Of a DNA stretch of 64,000 nucleotides, positions 24,201 through 36,050 are shown in pieces. The translations under genes and the position numbers were made by a program. Location of the stretch: contig JAJKFH010000227.1 in the NCBI GenBank assembly GCA_023333565.1, positions 930,001 to 994,000 on the forward strand, written 5' to 3'. This DNA is from Puffinus mauretanicus. Lineage: Eukaryota; Chordata; Aves; Procellariiformes; Procellariidae. Position 1 is the stretch's first letter. Every line of letters starts with the position of its first letter. The notes below the pieces were generated by a model. It worked only from the letters and a program-made list of their open reading frames with translations. It made no database searches and was not told the origin of the DNA.

Positions 24201-27200
24201 CATTTCAGCAGGCCAATGCAAACGATTTGTGCTTTTCATGACTCCGGGCATCTGCACAGAGTTTTGCTTTGCTTTAAACTTTCGGGCCAAATCCCCTTGC
24301 TAGTATGCAGCACAAAGAGGTTGCAACGTGAGGGCTGGTGCTGGGACACTGGCTGGAACTGGTGGAGGTGGCCGTGGAGGTGAACTGACCATGCTGAGCT
24401 GCAGGGGTGTTTGGATCCTCCAAAACAGAATAAGCTTTTGGACACTACCAATCAATAAGAGTCTAATTTAAGGATATCTGCAAGCAGGATGTAATTTGGA
24501 AGAGCAACCAGGGCAGTTAGCATGGGTCACATTGTTGGCATTAGCTGAAATTGGAGTTGGAGGGAGGCAGAGGGGGGATACAGAGGCAGCCAAACACCCA
24601 CACGACCCCAGCGCCAACCTTCACTGCCTTTTGCAATACTTGATTTGTTGTTTCCTTAGAAAATCAGGCTAAACTCCCAGCAGCAGATCGTTTTCAACCT
24701 CTCAACGTCTGAGTTAGAAAGGAAAGGCTTTATCCCAAAAGTGGATACTTCCAGTATCACTGGAATTGCCAAGTGGTGTTTGCATTCTTGTTATTCTTTC
24801 TTCTTATCTTCCTGCAGGAGGAAGCCTGTCCCAGGAGCAGGGCCCGTGCACTTGGATCCTACTCCTGAAGTGTTAAAGAGGTGTCCTCCGGTTTGCTCGT
24901 GAGGATGCAGGATGCAGCCGAGGGGGCTGGGAACCAAAGGGATAGACATGGAGAGGATGCATCAGCGTGGACCACAGCTCTGTGCCTGGTGGGAGCCCTC
25001 CGGGTCTGTGTGGAGGTCCTGAGGGCAGTACCAAGGGAAAAGGCAGCCTAACCCCTACTCATCCTGCCTCCTCAGTGGAATGCAAGCGCAGAGAGGCAGC
25101 TAATACAGTGGGAGGTGGTAAGAGAAACTATCAGACAGAATTCACTGATATCTTTATCCCAGCAGCTACCCCATTTAATTATAGCGATGTTGGTGTAGGG
25201 CTGCCGTCAGCTGTATAGCAGGAGAGGGAGATGGTGCCTTCCTCTGCCACCCAGCCCTTGTCTGAGTAACCCAGCTTCTCTTCCAGGCTGCGTAACCGAG
25301 GGAAGGGCATAGCCCAAAGGAAGTGTCTTTGAGGGCCATGTCTGCAGATGGGGCACTGTGGTGGGACGGATGAGTCTGTTCTTGTTTGCACTTCGACAGA
25401 TGGCTTTGGCAGCCTCAGAGCCATTGCAGCCCATGAGCATCAAAGGGTTCCTGTTTGGATATGGGCAGACCAGACTTTCCCGAAGGAAAAAGCAGGACCG
25501 CATTATTCAAAGTTGAGTGTAACTGAAGAAAGAAGCTCGGCGCCTTGCAGGGGAGGTATGGCCACCATTTCGTGTCTCGTCGTTTCACATAGAATTGCAG
25601 CAGGCTTCGATCACGGGAAGGCCTCCCAGAATACTCATCAAATACAAATGTGCGGTAGCACTTGAAAGTCTGGTGAGAAATAATTATTTTGCATTAACTG
25701 TGTCATTACATATAAGGCCACTAATGCTTTAATCAAAAAGGGGTTTGGAAATACTGTACGTACACACTGCAAGAGCCCCTCTTTCTCTGAAAAGCTGCCA
25801 GAAGATGGGGTGTAAGGAAGGCAGAATATTCCTGTGTGGCTATATCTCAAGCACTGTGCTAGCATAGAGTTTGCCACTTGTCCACTTGGTCTTACTTGGT
25901 CTAATGAAGCTATGATGTCTCCCTACAAACCTGACTTCATTTACCTCCTCTGAGGTTTTTAAAGGCTGTTGAATCTCTGCGTCTGTCATGTTTCATGTGA
26001 GGCAGGTGTCAGCATTAGAGATAGTCATTAGAAAAAAACCAAAACCAACATCAAAGATCGAGTGCGACAAACTAAAGACGTCTGTCAGGGTTGATGGTTG
26101 CTCATAGGGAAATAGATCACTGGGTTGCAATGGTTGTATTTCTGGTAGCGATTTGAGGGACTGCAAAGCCAGGAGGAGAAGCTGCACATGCAGATAACGT
26201 GTGTGTGCTTCTGGAGGGCCGTGCAAGACCCTGCCTTTCGGCAGTGCTTTGTGCTCCTGCAAGCAGCAACATTTCAGGGGTAGCTGAGCTGTCATTCATA
26301 AGGCAGTGCAAGGCAAAACCCATCCTCTAAGACTACTTTATCTTCTAATTAATGTTTCTCCAAAAGCCTTGAGATGCAGAAAGGAACATAGCTTTCTGCT
26401 AGCTGGAAGGGTAGAAGTAATAGTGATAACACAAAATATTTCATGTGTTCTTTGTGTGGAAGAGGTAAACAAATTGTATAAACTTAGAAGCCATTTAGCC
26501 AAATTTGGATGTTCTGTTCTAAAGTATGATTGTAATTGCACCAATTCATTTGGTGAGGCTGCAAGATAAGATTTACTGAGTCAGCAAACATTTCCATTTG
26601 CTTTCTTCAACCTCTTCATTGAAGTATTGAAGCACTACATTGAAGCCCAATGTAATACAAGTTGAGGAGATTTAAATAGAATTTAAACATGTGCTTTTTA
26701 TTTTTTTTCCCCAATGTATCACTGGCAAACACCGAGTAATAATTCCACTGGCCTCAGTAGAAATGTCCTAGTCTGAACACAGCATTTTCAGGTCCAAATC
26801 AGCTTGTGTTTGTGGAAGATTTGTGCCATTTTGCAAAGTTTATTTTCTCAAATGAGAAAGAAACATCCAGAAATATCACGCCTTCTACAGAAAACAAGTT
26901 GGAGTAGGCCAAATAAAACGACAGCCTCCATTTGGCAGGGAGAGGAGATGATGCAATTAGCTGATTTTTATTAAGAAATGAGTAGAAAGGTATGAATTTG
27001 ATATATAGCCTTTTTCTGGCCAGAAATATCACAGTGTACAGAGCAGAAAAGATAAACAGCTAAATGCTTTAGCAAAAATGACCTGTGTCTATGTCTATAG
27101 TCAGATAATGCTCAGTTATAAGACTTAAGAGATGAAAAAAATAGACTAAAATAAATCTTCTTAATTTATTTTCCTTCTCTGTTCTACACTTTCAAGTTTC

Positions 27201-27520
27201 CTTCAAATCTCTCCCATTTGCTGATTTTTTTTCTGGCAGAAATCTGGCCTGGTCTTTTGCAAAACTAGAGCACAAGGGATGCTTTCAAAAATCACACACA
27301 GAGTTTTCTCTTTGTTCTTTTCTTGTAGATATTGGAAAACACAAGCTGTTTGTGTAAAATCTCTGCTACTGTGAAAATGTATAAAGAAATCACGGTATAT
27401 TCCAGAAGAACCAGAGCTGATATATAGAACTCAGAACAAGTAAGAGTAAGAAAAAAAACCTACTGAGGCTTTGAGAAAACCCCGTGTCTCTACATATACC
27501 TCTGGGGCTTGTTTTTGGCT

Positions 27521-27546
27521 TTTTCTTTTTTTTTTTTTTTTTTTTT
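27521..27546. repeat. poly-T tract, 26 bases
   Basis: T run with a single C at 27525. No retroposon body is recognisable next to it. Confidence 0.9.
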
Positions 27547-28403
27547 CCATTTTTATCATTTAAACAAGTACTGAAATACGGAGGAGAGAGAAAAAGAGGT
27601 AGTTGTTCTTAGGTCAAATGAAGAAGGATGAAGCTTGCGGTTGTTCTTGACCAGATTACACCACCTCTAAACACTAGACAACACCATGATAATTTCCACT
27701 GGTTTCCATGGGTTATTGTCAGGTGCTCCCTGGTGAAATAAGGGATCCATCACCTATTCAAGCTTTGGTAGACACGAAGTTTTAGAGAAGTGCTCGAACT
27801 TCAGGGATTTCACTCAACCACCAAACCTTTTAAAAAAAAAGCCTATTAAGAGTAAGATGAGCACAGTTCAGTGATTTATGCTCCTCCCTGAAGCAAACTC
27901 AATAGCAGAAGCATTTATTACCAAAGACTGCAGGACAGTGTTGTAACTGTGCTTGCTAAGACTTGATGGCCTGGATGGGGATCCATGAGGTCATACATAC
28001 CTTCTAGCACCTAATGAGGGTCAAGTGGTCTATGCTGAGCATCTGGGTTGCCTCTGCATCCCTGGAGAAAGACAGACATCCCTGGGGACCCCAAGGGTCT
28101 TCTCTTGATGGTTGAGAGACCAGAGGAGGAGCACAGCTCATAACCTTAGATGGGATCTCACATTTTTTATGAGCCACCTGAAGATTTGTCCTAAAGAGGT
28201 CAGCTCCTTAGCAAGGAGGCTAAGCCAGTTTAAACTGGTGTTAAGGGCAGCCACCAGTGAGGTTATGTTATTGGAGTTGGCTGTGTGAGAAGCACCAAGG
28301 GCGATATAACATTTGCAGGGATCCCACAAGCCCCTCCAGGTCCTGTCATCCCATCTGAAAAGCGGGATGTGATATCTCCAGGTGTCATCATTGCTGCTCT
28401 CTC

Positions 28404-28787
28404 TCAGTAACCAAATGCAATAGCTGCCCTGCCTTTATTGTAGATGTATGGGTTTAAGTATGTGTCTTTATGAAAATTTTTCAGAGCCGTGGTTGACAAA
28501 TCATTGTGGGTGGCTGACCCAGCAAAGCTAACCTCTGTCCAAAACTGTCTTTTCGTGAATGTAAGTACATCTGTTCTTGCTGCTACATCTATTTTTGAAG
28601 GTATATCAACAAACACATTCTGGTTTTGACCTCGCAGAAGGCCAATGGTGTAATAGTCATCTCTTTCATTAATCAACCTTACGTCATTTGCTCGATTTAG
28701 TAACAGTTTTGTTTTGTTCTTTTTCTCTCTTTCATTGGTGAGTTGCTGAAGTAAATGTTTGCAAAATATTTGGGTTACCTGTGGCAA
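28404..28787 (-). other. unidentified minus-strand open frame, 127 codons (gene relic or chance)
   Basis: An open frame on the minus strand ends in a stop near 28404. From about residue 30 its composition is protein-like: mixed charged and polar residues (for example NDVRLINERDDYY, then VFVDIPSKIDVAARTDVLTF and FWTEVSF), few of the Ser/Cys/Leu runs typical of chance frames, and no low complexity. The first 30 residues are Lys/Asn-rich and less convincing. A second minus-strand frame at 28138-28329, 75 bases further on in transcript direction, has a heptad-like Leu/Asn pattern (NNITSLVAALNTSLNWLSLL). The two could be pieces of one decayed gene. I do not recognise the family and see no matching splice acceptor. 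Chance remains possible. Confidence 0.25.
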
Positions 28788-31700
28788 AGCGTGAAACGTA
28801 GCTCAGGGTGAAGCCCAAGCTGGCAATGGTTTGCTGCGTCAGAGGTCTTTGGAGTATGGTCCCTTGCATGACATCTGCAAATGAAAACCAGAGTTGTCTG
28901 AGGTCACGTCACCAGAGGTGACCCTGAGCGTTACCTTATGCTAAGAGCCAGCTTCTTCCTTTTATTTACTTTTTTGAGGTTGTCCTTGGGACTATTTGTG
29001 GTGGCATTGCATTGAAGTCTTCTCAGAGTAGAGGTGCTTTGCAGCGCTGGACGCCGGAGCCGGCTCTGACAGCGCTGGTGAGGCTGGGTGTGTGGCTGCA
29101 GAGCTGTGCTGACAGGGGATGGGAAACTTTCTGAGAGTTTGCTTGAAAGTGTTTTTTCACATTTGGCAGCTAGACAAAGCAAACAGACACAAAACATCAC
29201 TCTCTTGGACGTTATAGCTGGTCCATCTACCAGAGGCTGTTAGAAATGAGAGTAAGTCCATTGTCCTGAATGTTTCTCCTGTCTTAAGCCGGGGGAACAG
29301 ATATAATTTATTTCCCATATCATTTCTTGACTAAACCATACTCTGCACAAGATCTTATCATTTCCTCATACAATAATAACCAAATCTTTGCAATTATATT
29401 ACATTCCTCTATCAGTGCAACCAACATCCTGTTTGCCTTCCGTGCTGCAGCTGCACATGGAGTTGAAAGCTCCGGGAATATTTTCTACAATCTCCTAAAT
29501 CTCGGTATAATTTGCTAGCTGCAGCCCCTGTCAGCTTTTACAGCACCTTCCATCTGGATCGGGGGATAGATTGCTTCAGGAAACATTGCCCAACGCGGTC
29601 ATACGTCATAGAGTCCAACCTTGATTATTTGCATCCTACTTAGGAAAGCGGAGCTTCTCCTCTGCTGGGAGCTCGGTATGTCCCCCCAGGTTTGTCTGGC
29701 CTGCAGGAGCACAGGTGTTGCAAGAATTTTGCTTCTGCAAAGCACCGGCACAGCAGGGGACAAAAATCAGCATTTTTGGGGTGAGATTTGCAGCTTGTGC
29801 AAAGGAAGCTTTGGAGGTTGTTGAGGTCACTAGTGGGGCTTCAGGGGAGTGTCAGCTCTTGCCTCAGTGATATATTTTGTCTCCTTTCAGTTAGCAAGGG
29901 TGCAAATATCACCCTAATGTCACTGTGCTCCCGAAATGCGTTAGCAGGATGTGCTGCAGGATAGCGTGTGAAGGAAAGGGCAGTGTCCACCGTTGGTTGG
30001 GACAGTGACTTGGCTCCTCCGCCCGGCATTGCTGCTCCCACTGTTCCCACTGAGTAATGCAGGGCTCTCACGCTGCCTTCTAGCGTTTGTTGCAGCAAAT
30101 ATATACTTTTTTAAAAATAAATAAGTCTTTCCAGACCGGATCACAGATCACAGCTGAATCGCAAACCCTGAAGTTTCTTCATGCATTAAAAGGAAACACA
30201 AACGCAAGTTTTTGCTTTTGACATTCCAGCTCCAAGTTGCAGGGCTACAAGTGCTGTCTCCTCCCCTTTCTGATCCACTTTTCCTTTTCTTAAAGATAAA
30301 TGTCTCAAAATCCTAAGGAGAATCAAAACTGCGTTTTAATCGAAGTCTGACCATGGAGTATTGCTCATGCTTTGTGCTGCTTGACGTGTTTGGTCCATGG
30401 GTTCTGCATAACGGTAAGCAGCACCGCATGTTGATGACCGAAAACTCAACGTGTACCTCATTGCTCCTTCAGCTACTGGTCCCAGGGGAAAGGTATCACA
30501 GCTGTTATGGGCTCAGTACAAAAATTGCATTGAAAACAAGCAGTGACCTCATGGCAAAATGGACCACGTTATTCTTGAGGTTGGAGTGCCTTTGCATCTG
30601 TGTCAAATTGAAGTTTTTCCAGCGTTTCTGTGGGGCGGATGACTAAGCTAGCATGTTGTTAATATATTTATTTACCGCTGCCTTCGGGATTTGATATAAA
30701 GGGGGAAAAAAAATCCTGACAAAGTAACAATTACATACAGTGCTTAAGCCCGAAGACGTGTTTGGGGTTCCCAGCTGGAGAAATTCCAGAAATGTGTTTT
30801 TGGCTGGGGAGGGTGGCAAAATGCTACTTGGTCCTCTCTGCTCTGAGGCAGGATCAGATACATCTGGCTTATCTTGGACAGATATCTGTCACTGTTGAGC
30901 CTGTCCTCAGCTATCCTTAGGATCTGCAATGTTTTGTACTACCCAGCCTCAGTATTCTTTGTTGCAAATAAAGCCAATTGCTTCGTGTGCTCCTCGCAGC
31001 AGTCTTGGAGAGCTGCTGGTTGCTGTTTTCTTGATAACGATCTTTATGTGCTTAGCTGTGAACACACATTTCCCATCTCCTGTTGCCACTTTTCTAGTTT
31101 AGACAAATTAAATTCTTGTTCATACACTGTTTTCCAAAGTCTTTTTTTTCCCCACCTGTTCTCTTCTGCCTTCTTTCAAGTTTATTCTCACCACCTTTCC
31201 CATTCTCGAACGAAGGCCATGGTTGAATCCGAGAGCCAGCAGCACCGAGCAGGATGGAGTAACCCTGGAGCACTCACATTCCTGCAACCCTGCATGAGGT
31301 TGGCTTTATCTCAAGCATCTTGAGTCCCACTGACTCATTCGGTCTGTGGCTCCATCTTGCTCCCGGGTTCTTCACACCCAAGTACAGCTCTTGCCACCAG
31401 TTCCCCGTTCACGCTTGGTTTCTCCTTTCTAAGTACAATCGGTTGCTCTTGTCTTTGTGGAATTTGATCATCTTCATTTCGGCCCATTTCACCAGTTTTC
31501 CAAGAATCTTTGGAATTCAATCTTGGCTGGTAAATCTCTTGCAAACCTTCCTACTGTGATATTATCTCAGCCTTTGCAAGTTCACTCTTTGTTTCTTTAT
31601 CCAAGTCCTGAGCACAAATACTACCTAAACCAGATTCATGGGTCTACCCCAAAGACCTGACTGAACTGTAAAATTGAGCAGGATGTTTTAATTAGTTTCA

Positions 31701-34700
31701 CATTCATGTTAAAGAGGTTTTGTCTCCATCATATTTACCCATGTTAGCTTATCCAAATGTCACGCAGAGTCGCAGTAAGATTCCCAGGGAAATAAATCTC
31801 CAAAACTTTGTTTCTGCTCCACGCTCGCTGGTGTCCTGCTATGTACGTTATCTAGCTCTTAGCTAAGGAATGCCAGATTTTTTCACCTCTCTTGACAAAA
31901 ACAGTGGTCTTACCCCAGACCTTTTCTTCACAACGTTGATTCTGTATTTCTCAATGTGTCCCTTTTTCGAGCAATAGCACTGTTTTTACTTGATTCAACC
32001 CAGGGCTGTCGTCTACTCTATGTTTCACATAGCGAATGAATCCCTTTGCTTTTGTTAGGGGAGAGAGAGATGAAAAGCTTCAGCAAAACAGGAAGTAATG
32101 ACAAGATGTGGGTTTATTGGATTATTAGCCCTGGGGCATGAAGCTTGCATGATATAATATTTTTAAAGTAGTAGCATCCAAAGGTCACTGAAAGTGTCAG
32201 ACCTGAGATACACGTTAGACCGATTTCTTGAAGTTCAAGTGCTGGATCACACGGTTTATTGAAAGCCATATGTTAGGTTATCAACATGAATTATGTTGGC
32301 CTGAATTATAAGCATTTGGTGGAGAGTTTGTTCTTGTTATGCAAAATTTATTGTGCAATTTTCTTTGGTAATTCAGGACCCCACTGTCAGCCTGTGAACT
32401 TTGGTGCAGAGAGATATGTTGCAGAGCTGGACTGAAAAGGCTTTAATTTGTATTTTCTGGGGTAGAAATCTCTACCTAAGCAGGAACTGTTAAAATGTGA
32501 ACCGCGTTCCGGATATTGTGCAACTTATACAGGATCAGAGTTCATGCAAAGAGCGGTTCAGCCACAGCAGTTCAGAGTCAAACTCTGAATGAAGGGAATT
32601 AATTGTCTGGTCCACAGATGTAGCGATTACATAAGTTATCCTTTTTATTCTACTTGGGCTTGTATTCCCTCCTAACATGGGAATATGCTCCCAGAAATAC
32701 TTGACATATATGAATTCTACTTAATTTGGGCTAGGAATCTCTTGAATAAACCACAAACCCAAAGGACTCTCATTTCTATTTCCATTTCCTAATTTTATTA
32801 TATTATATAAAAGCGATCAAACTTGATAACAATGGAACACAATGTACCAAACATTCAGGGAAAAAATGAGATTGGAAAGAAAACAATTTTCAACCTTTAG
32901 TAGAATTTGGACTTTTTCTCTTTTAAATAAAACCATCTGTATTTATATTTTAAAAGTTTGTCAGGGCCAAATGTTGACAAACTGTACTATTTCCTAATCT
33001 GTAACCTGGATGTTGACCCCTTCGTTTAGCCAGGCATGTCCTTAGCCTTCATATACAAAATAATGGTGTAAGAAGCCAGAGAAGAAAATTATTTGCCAAA
33101 AATATTAAAAAAAAAAAAAAAAGGAAAGAAAAATGAAGGGTTGTATGCTACTGGAATTGGAGCCTTAGGAAAAAAAAAATCAGTCATTCATCCTTGTGGC
33201 AATCAGGTAGACTCAGCTAAAACAAAAACCAGGTAGACTAGTATACTGCAGGCTGATAAACTGTTCTCACCAATCTCAGATATTTCTGGGATGTTTTCTT
33301 GAGTTCAAGCACAAACTGGAGATTGGAGCATGGGCTTTCCTTAAGCCTAGAGTGTGCTTGGATCCTTGGCTTGGTTCATATTTACATTCTGATTCTGTTT
33401 TAACTTAAGGTATGTTTATACGCATACACAAGCAGAAAAATATGTTTTTAATTCCAGTAAACCAATTCATATTAATTAACGCTAATGAAAATAAGAATGA
33501 AAGAAAGAAGGAAAAATAACATAGGCTCTCACTCAGTTCAGCAATTTGAATTCAACCCCAACCTAAAACCCAAATCACCTCTTGGCTGTTACTCATGACT
33601 GAAGAAGCCGGGGTGCCCACACAGCAGGCTTAAATCAACTGAGAGGCAGTAATTTGTCCCACCACCCGGTACCCGACTGAGGAGCTCATTTCTGTGGGAT
33701 ATTGTGAAGGCTGAGCTGTCATATGAAGCGTAGGCCCATGAGAGGCTCTTAAACATGTCCATCGGTTGGGACCTCTGACTTCAAACATTTCTAAAGCTGT
33801 GGGTTTCTAAAGGCTGAATATAGCATGGGAATTAGTCACTGCTTCCCATGCTTATATGTTCCTCCCTGAGCATCTAAGGACTTTTGATCTGAACCAGTCC
33901 ATATGTTCTTGTGTTCTTGTAGTCTTGTCACCTCTATTTTAACCCGGGCTAGCTCATTGGGGTTGACCAAACTGAAATAAAAACATTTTTTTCTTTTCAG
34001 AGTAGACATAACATCAGGCATCCTTGTTCAAACAAAATCCTGTTAAAGCAACTGCAATTAAACTGAGAAAAGACATGGGATCTGGTCTTTATTTTTAAGT
34101 TCTTGCCTCTACAATGATTCAGATTGTCTTGGTTAAAAAAAAAAAATTCCCTCCTCCTCTTGCCATAAATCAGTGTGTTCTGGCTTTTGTCCCCAGGAAG
34201 AGACTGTCTGTTCTGTTGCCAGCGTTATTCCCAGTTTTTTGGTCATAGTTATAGGACTTGATTCAGGGACAGGCTGTTGCTTTGCGTTCCTTCTAACAGT
34301 TTTCAGAAGACCGAGAAGACCTTCAGGTTGTGAGCCATCTCCTTCCCGCCTCTTCTCTAACCAGATCGTTCTCTAGCATGAGCTGAGCTGCAGAAGGATT
34401 TGTGTTTTGGAAATGTTTGCATTTTCTGTCTCCCAATTTACTTAAATGTGGGACTGATGGGACATTTGGAGCAGAAGATGGGACAGCTGATGTCCCCTGG
34501 TGCAATAACACTGCCTGTGCAGCGTGCGCATTTATGCCCAGACCCCCCAGCCTCCCACCCTCCCGTCCCCTCTCCGTTTTTTAATCCATATCCATATTCA
34601 CTTACCCTTCCCTCAGCCTCCATCCCTTCCCAGCGCTTAACGTCTAGACAACATTTTATATGTTTTAAGGGCCTTCTTTTGTTGAGGATAAAACAGGCAA

Positions 34701-35345
34701 TGTTTTCCCCTGGAAACTCACTGTGTCAGGACATCGAGGATGGCTCATTCAAAGTGCACCTCAGGCAGCATAATTACTATCAAAATGATGCATATTAGAA
34801 TATGCAAATTGTGGGCTTGCTATTGCCAAAAATTGGAAGCCACATGTATAAGATTACAGGTTATTCTTCCTCTGTGAGAAGGGTGGTTTTCCTTTTCTTT
34901 GGCTTTTTTGTTTTCCTGTTGAATGTCATCTGTCTGAAGGCTTTAGAAAGAATCCAGAGGAGTTACACGGTTTCAGAGGTCAGCGCAATAAATTAAGTAA
35001 AGGAGGCGTGTGGCTTTGATGGGGAGACAATACGAGTATGGTCATAACGAAGTGGGGTCAGCACCTCAGAGAGTGTAAATCATCATTGCTCCCATGAAAT
35101 CCATACAGCCACGCTGGTGAATGTAGGCGTTGGGGAGCTCATGCAGAAAAATGCTAAAGCAACTAAATTCATTTCCAGACCAGGCTGGGAGTTACATAAA
35201 ATCTGATTGTCAAAAATTTCTCGGTTTTAGTCCACGGCTTTATCAACAAACTATCCACTAGTGCTGCGTTTCAGGAATGCGCGCAAATGCATGTTTAAAT
35301 ACAGTTATATTCAGAACAACGTGAAATATTATTTTAAGTTCCACT
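28788..35345. other. intergenic, no gene recognised
   Basis: Unique AT-rich sequence with A tracts at 33107-33122 and about 34135-34146. The section at about 32100-32450 has the look of conserved non-coding DNA, described separately. A weak CR1-like stretch near 33680-33780 was not accepted. Open frames such as 30874-31323 plus have no recognisable domain. Confidence 0.55.
32100..32450. promoter_or_regulatory. possible conserved non-coding element
   Basis: Repeat-free AT-rich sequence with several homeodomain or POU-type words: TTATTGGATTATTAG near 32112, GCCTGAATTATAAGC near 32299, TATGCAAAATTTATTG near 32339 and GGTAATTCAGG near 32367. Such clusters are common in vertebrate developmental enhancers. 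This is inferred from composition and is not shown by alignment. Confidence 0.2.
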
Positions 35346-35428
35346 AAAATCACACAGAATATTTGAGGTTGGAGGGAATCTCTGCTTAAAGTAAGGTCAA
35401 CAAGAGCAGGTTGCTCAGGAGCAACTTT
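35346..35428 (-). mobile_element. CR1 LINE 3'-end fragment, minus strand
   Basis: Reads AAATCACACAGAATATTTGAGG, then TTGGAGGGAATCTC, and later AACAAGAGCAGGTTGCTCAGG. This is the reverse complement of the CR1 3' terminus (the avian form begins ATAGAATCATAGAAT, GGTTGGAAGGGACC and contains GATCAGGTTGCTCAG). The copy is short and diverged, with the middle deleted. Confidence 0.65.
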
Positions 35429-35814
35429 TGCTTAGGTGCTGATTTTATTTACTTTTTTTTATGTTCTGAATCAGGACTTCAGTTTTCCCTTTATATCTGA
35501 AGTGAATGGGACAACAGGGAAATTGTGTTTTCCTCCTTTCGTCTTGAAGTCCTGTGTCCACGTCAAATGCAGCCACAGTTCAGCTGATTTGCAGACTTTA
35601 TGTATTACTGCCAAGATGACAGCAATCCTGACACTTCAGTAATGTTGGAGAAAGAGTCACCGTGACAAAAGTAATATATTCTTGACTTCTGAATAGCTTG
35701 GGTACATCAATAAAGGCCTCACTTCAAATTTTACTTAATTCTGTGCTCCCAGGAATAGTGGCCAGTGCTGATGTCTCTTTGTCATGTAATGTCTAGTGGG
35801 AATAAGAATCAGCA

Positions 35815-36050
35815 CGAACGGATGATGCTGTGTCCATACGAAAGTCAGCAATGAGAGGTGGCCGCTCAACAGGTGTGCTCGAATGCTGGAACAAAGTCTT
35901 AGAGAGGCTGTGAAATTCCCATTTTTGGAGATTTTCAAAGTTTGGCTGGTCAAGGCCATGAGCAACCTGATATAACTTAGAAGTTAGCCCTGTTCTCAGC
36001 AGGGAGTTGGTCCTACCAGAGGCCCCTTTGAACCCACAGTGCTCTGCAAC
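35815..36050 (+). mobile_element. CR1 LINE 3' fragment, plus strand, diverged
   Basis: Contains the ordered CR1 blocks GCTGGAACAAAGTCTTAGAG, TTTTTGGAGATTTTCAAAG, GGCTGGTCAAGGCCATGAGC, AACCTGATATAACTTAG and AGCAGGGAGTTGGTCCTACC. These match the CR1 3' UTR text around TGGAGATATTCAA, CTGGACAAGGCCCTGAGCAACCTG and GAGCAGGGGGTTGGAC. The upstream 60 bases are less certain and the terminal repeat is lost. It lies in opposite orientation to the CR1 piece at 35346. Confidence 0.8.

Larger units (their letters stand above)
14281..28137. other. intergenic, no gene recognised
   Basis: About 14 kb with no exon, repeat body or RNA gene that I can identify. Homopolymers occur at 15818-15834 (T), 16070-16083 (T), 18235-18247 (C), 24145-24155 (T) and 27521-27546 (T). 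The longest open frame, 188 codons on the minus strand at 16632-17198, is rich in low-information residues and resembles no family. A GC-richer patch lies at 18226-18330. Confidence 0.55.

Noticed and set aside
29600..29630. CATAGAGTCCAACC, like a minus-strand CR1 start
   Set aside because: The match is only 14 bases and the rest does not continue.
33655..33830. Weak CR1-like text (GTGGGATATTGTGAAGGCTGAG)
   Set aside because: Only one short block resembles old CR1 and the order of the other blocks is not found.
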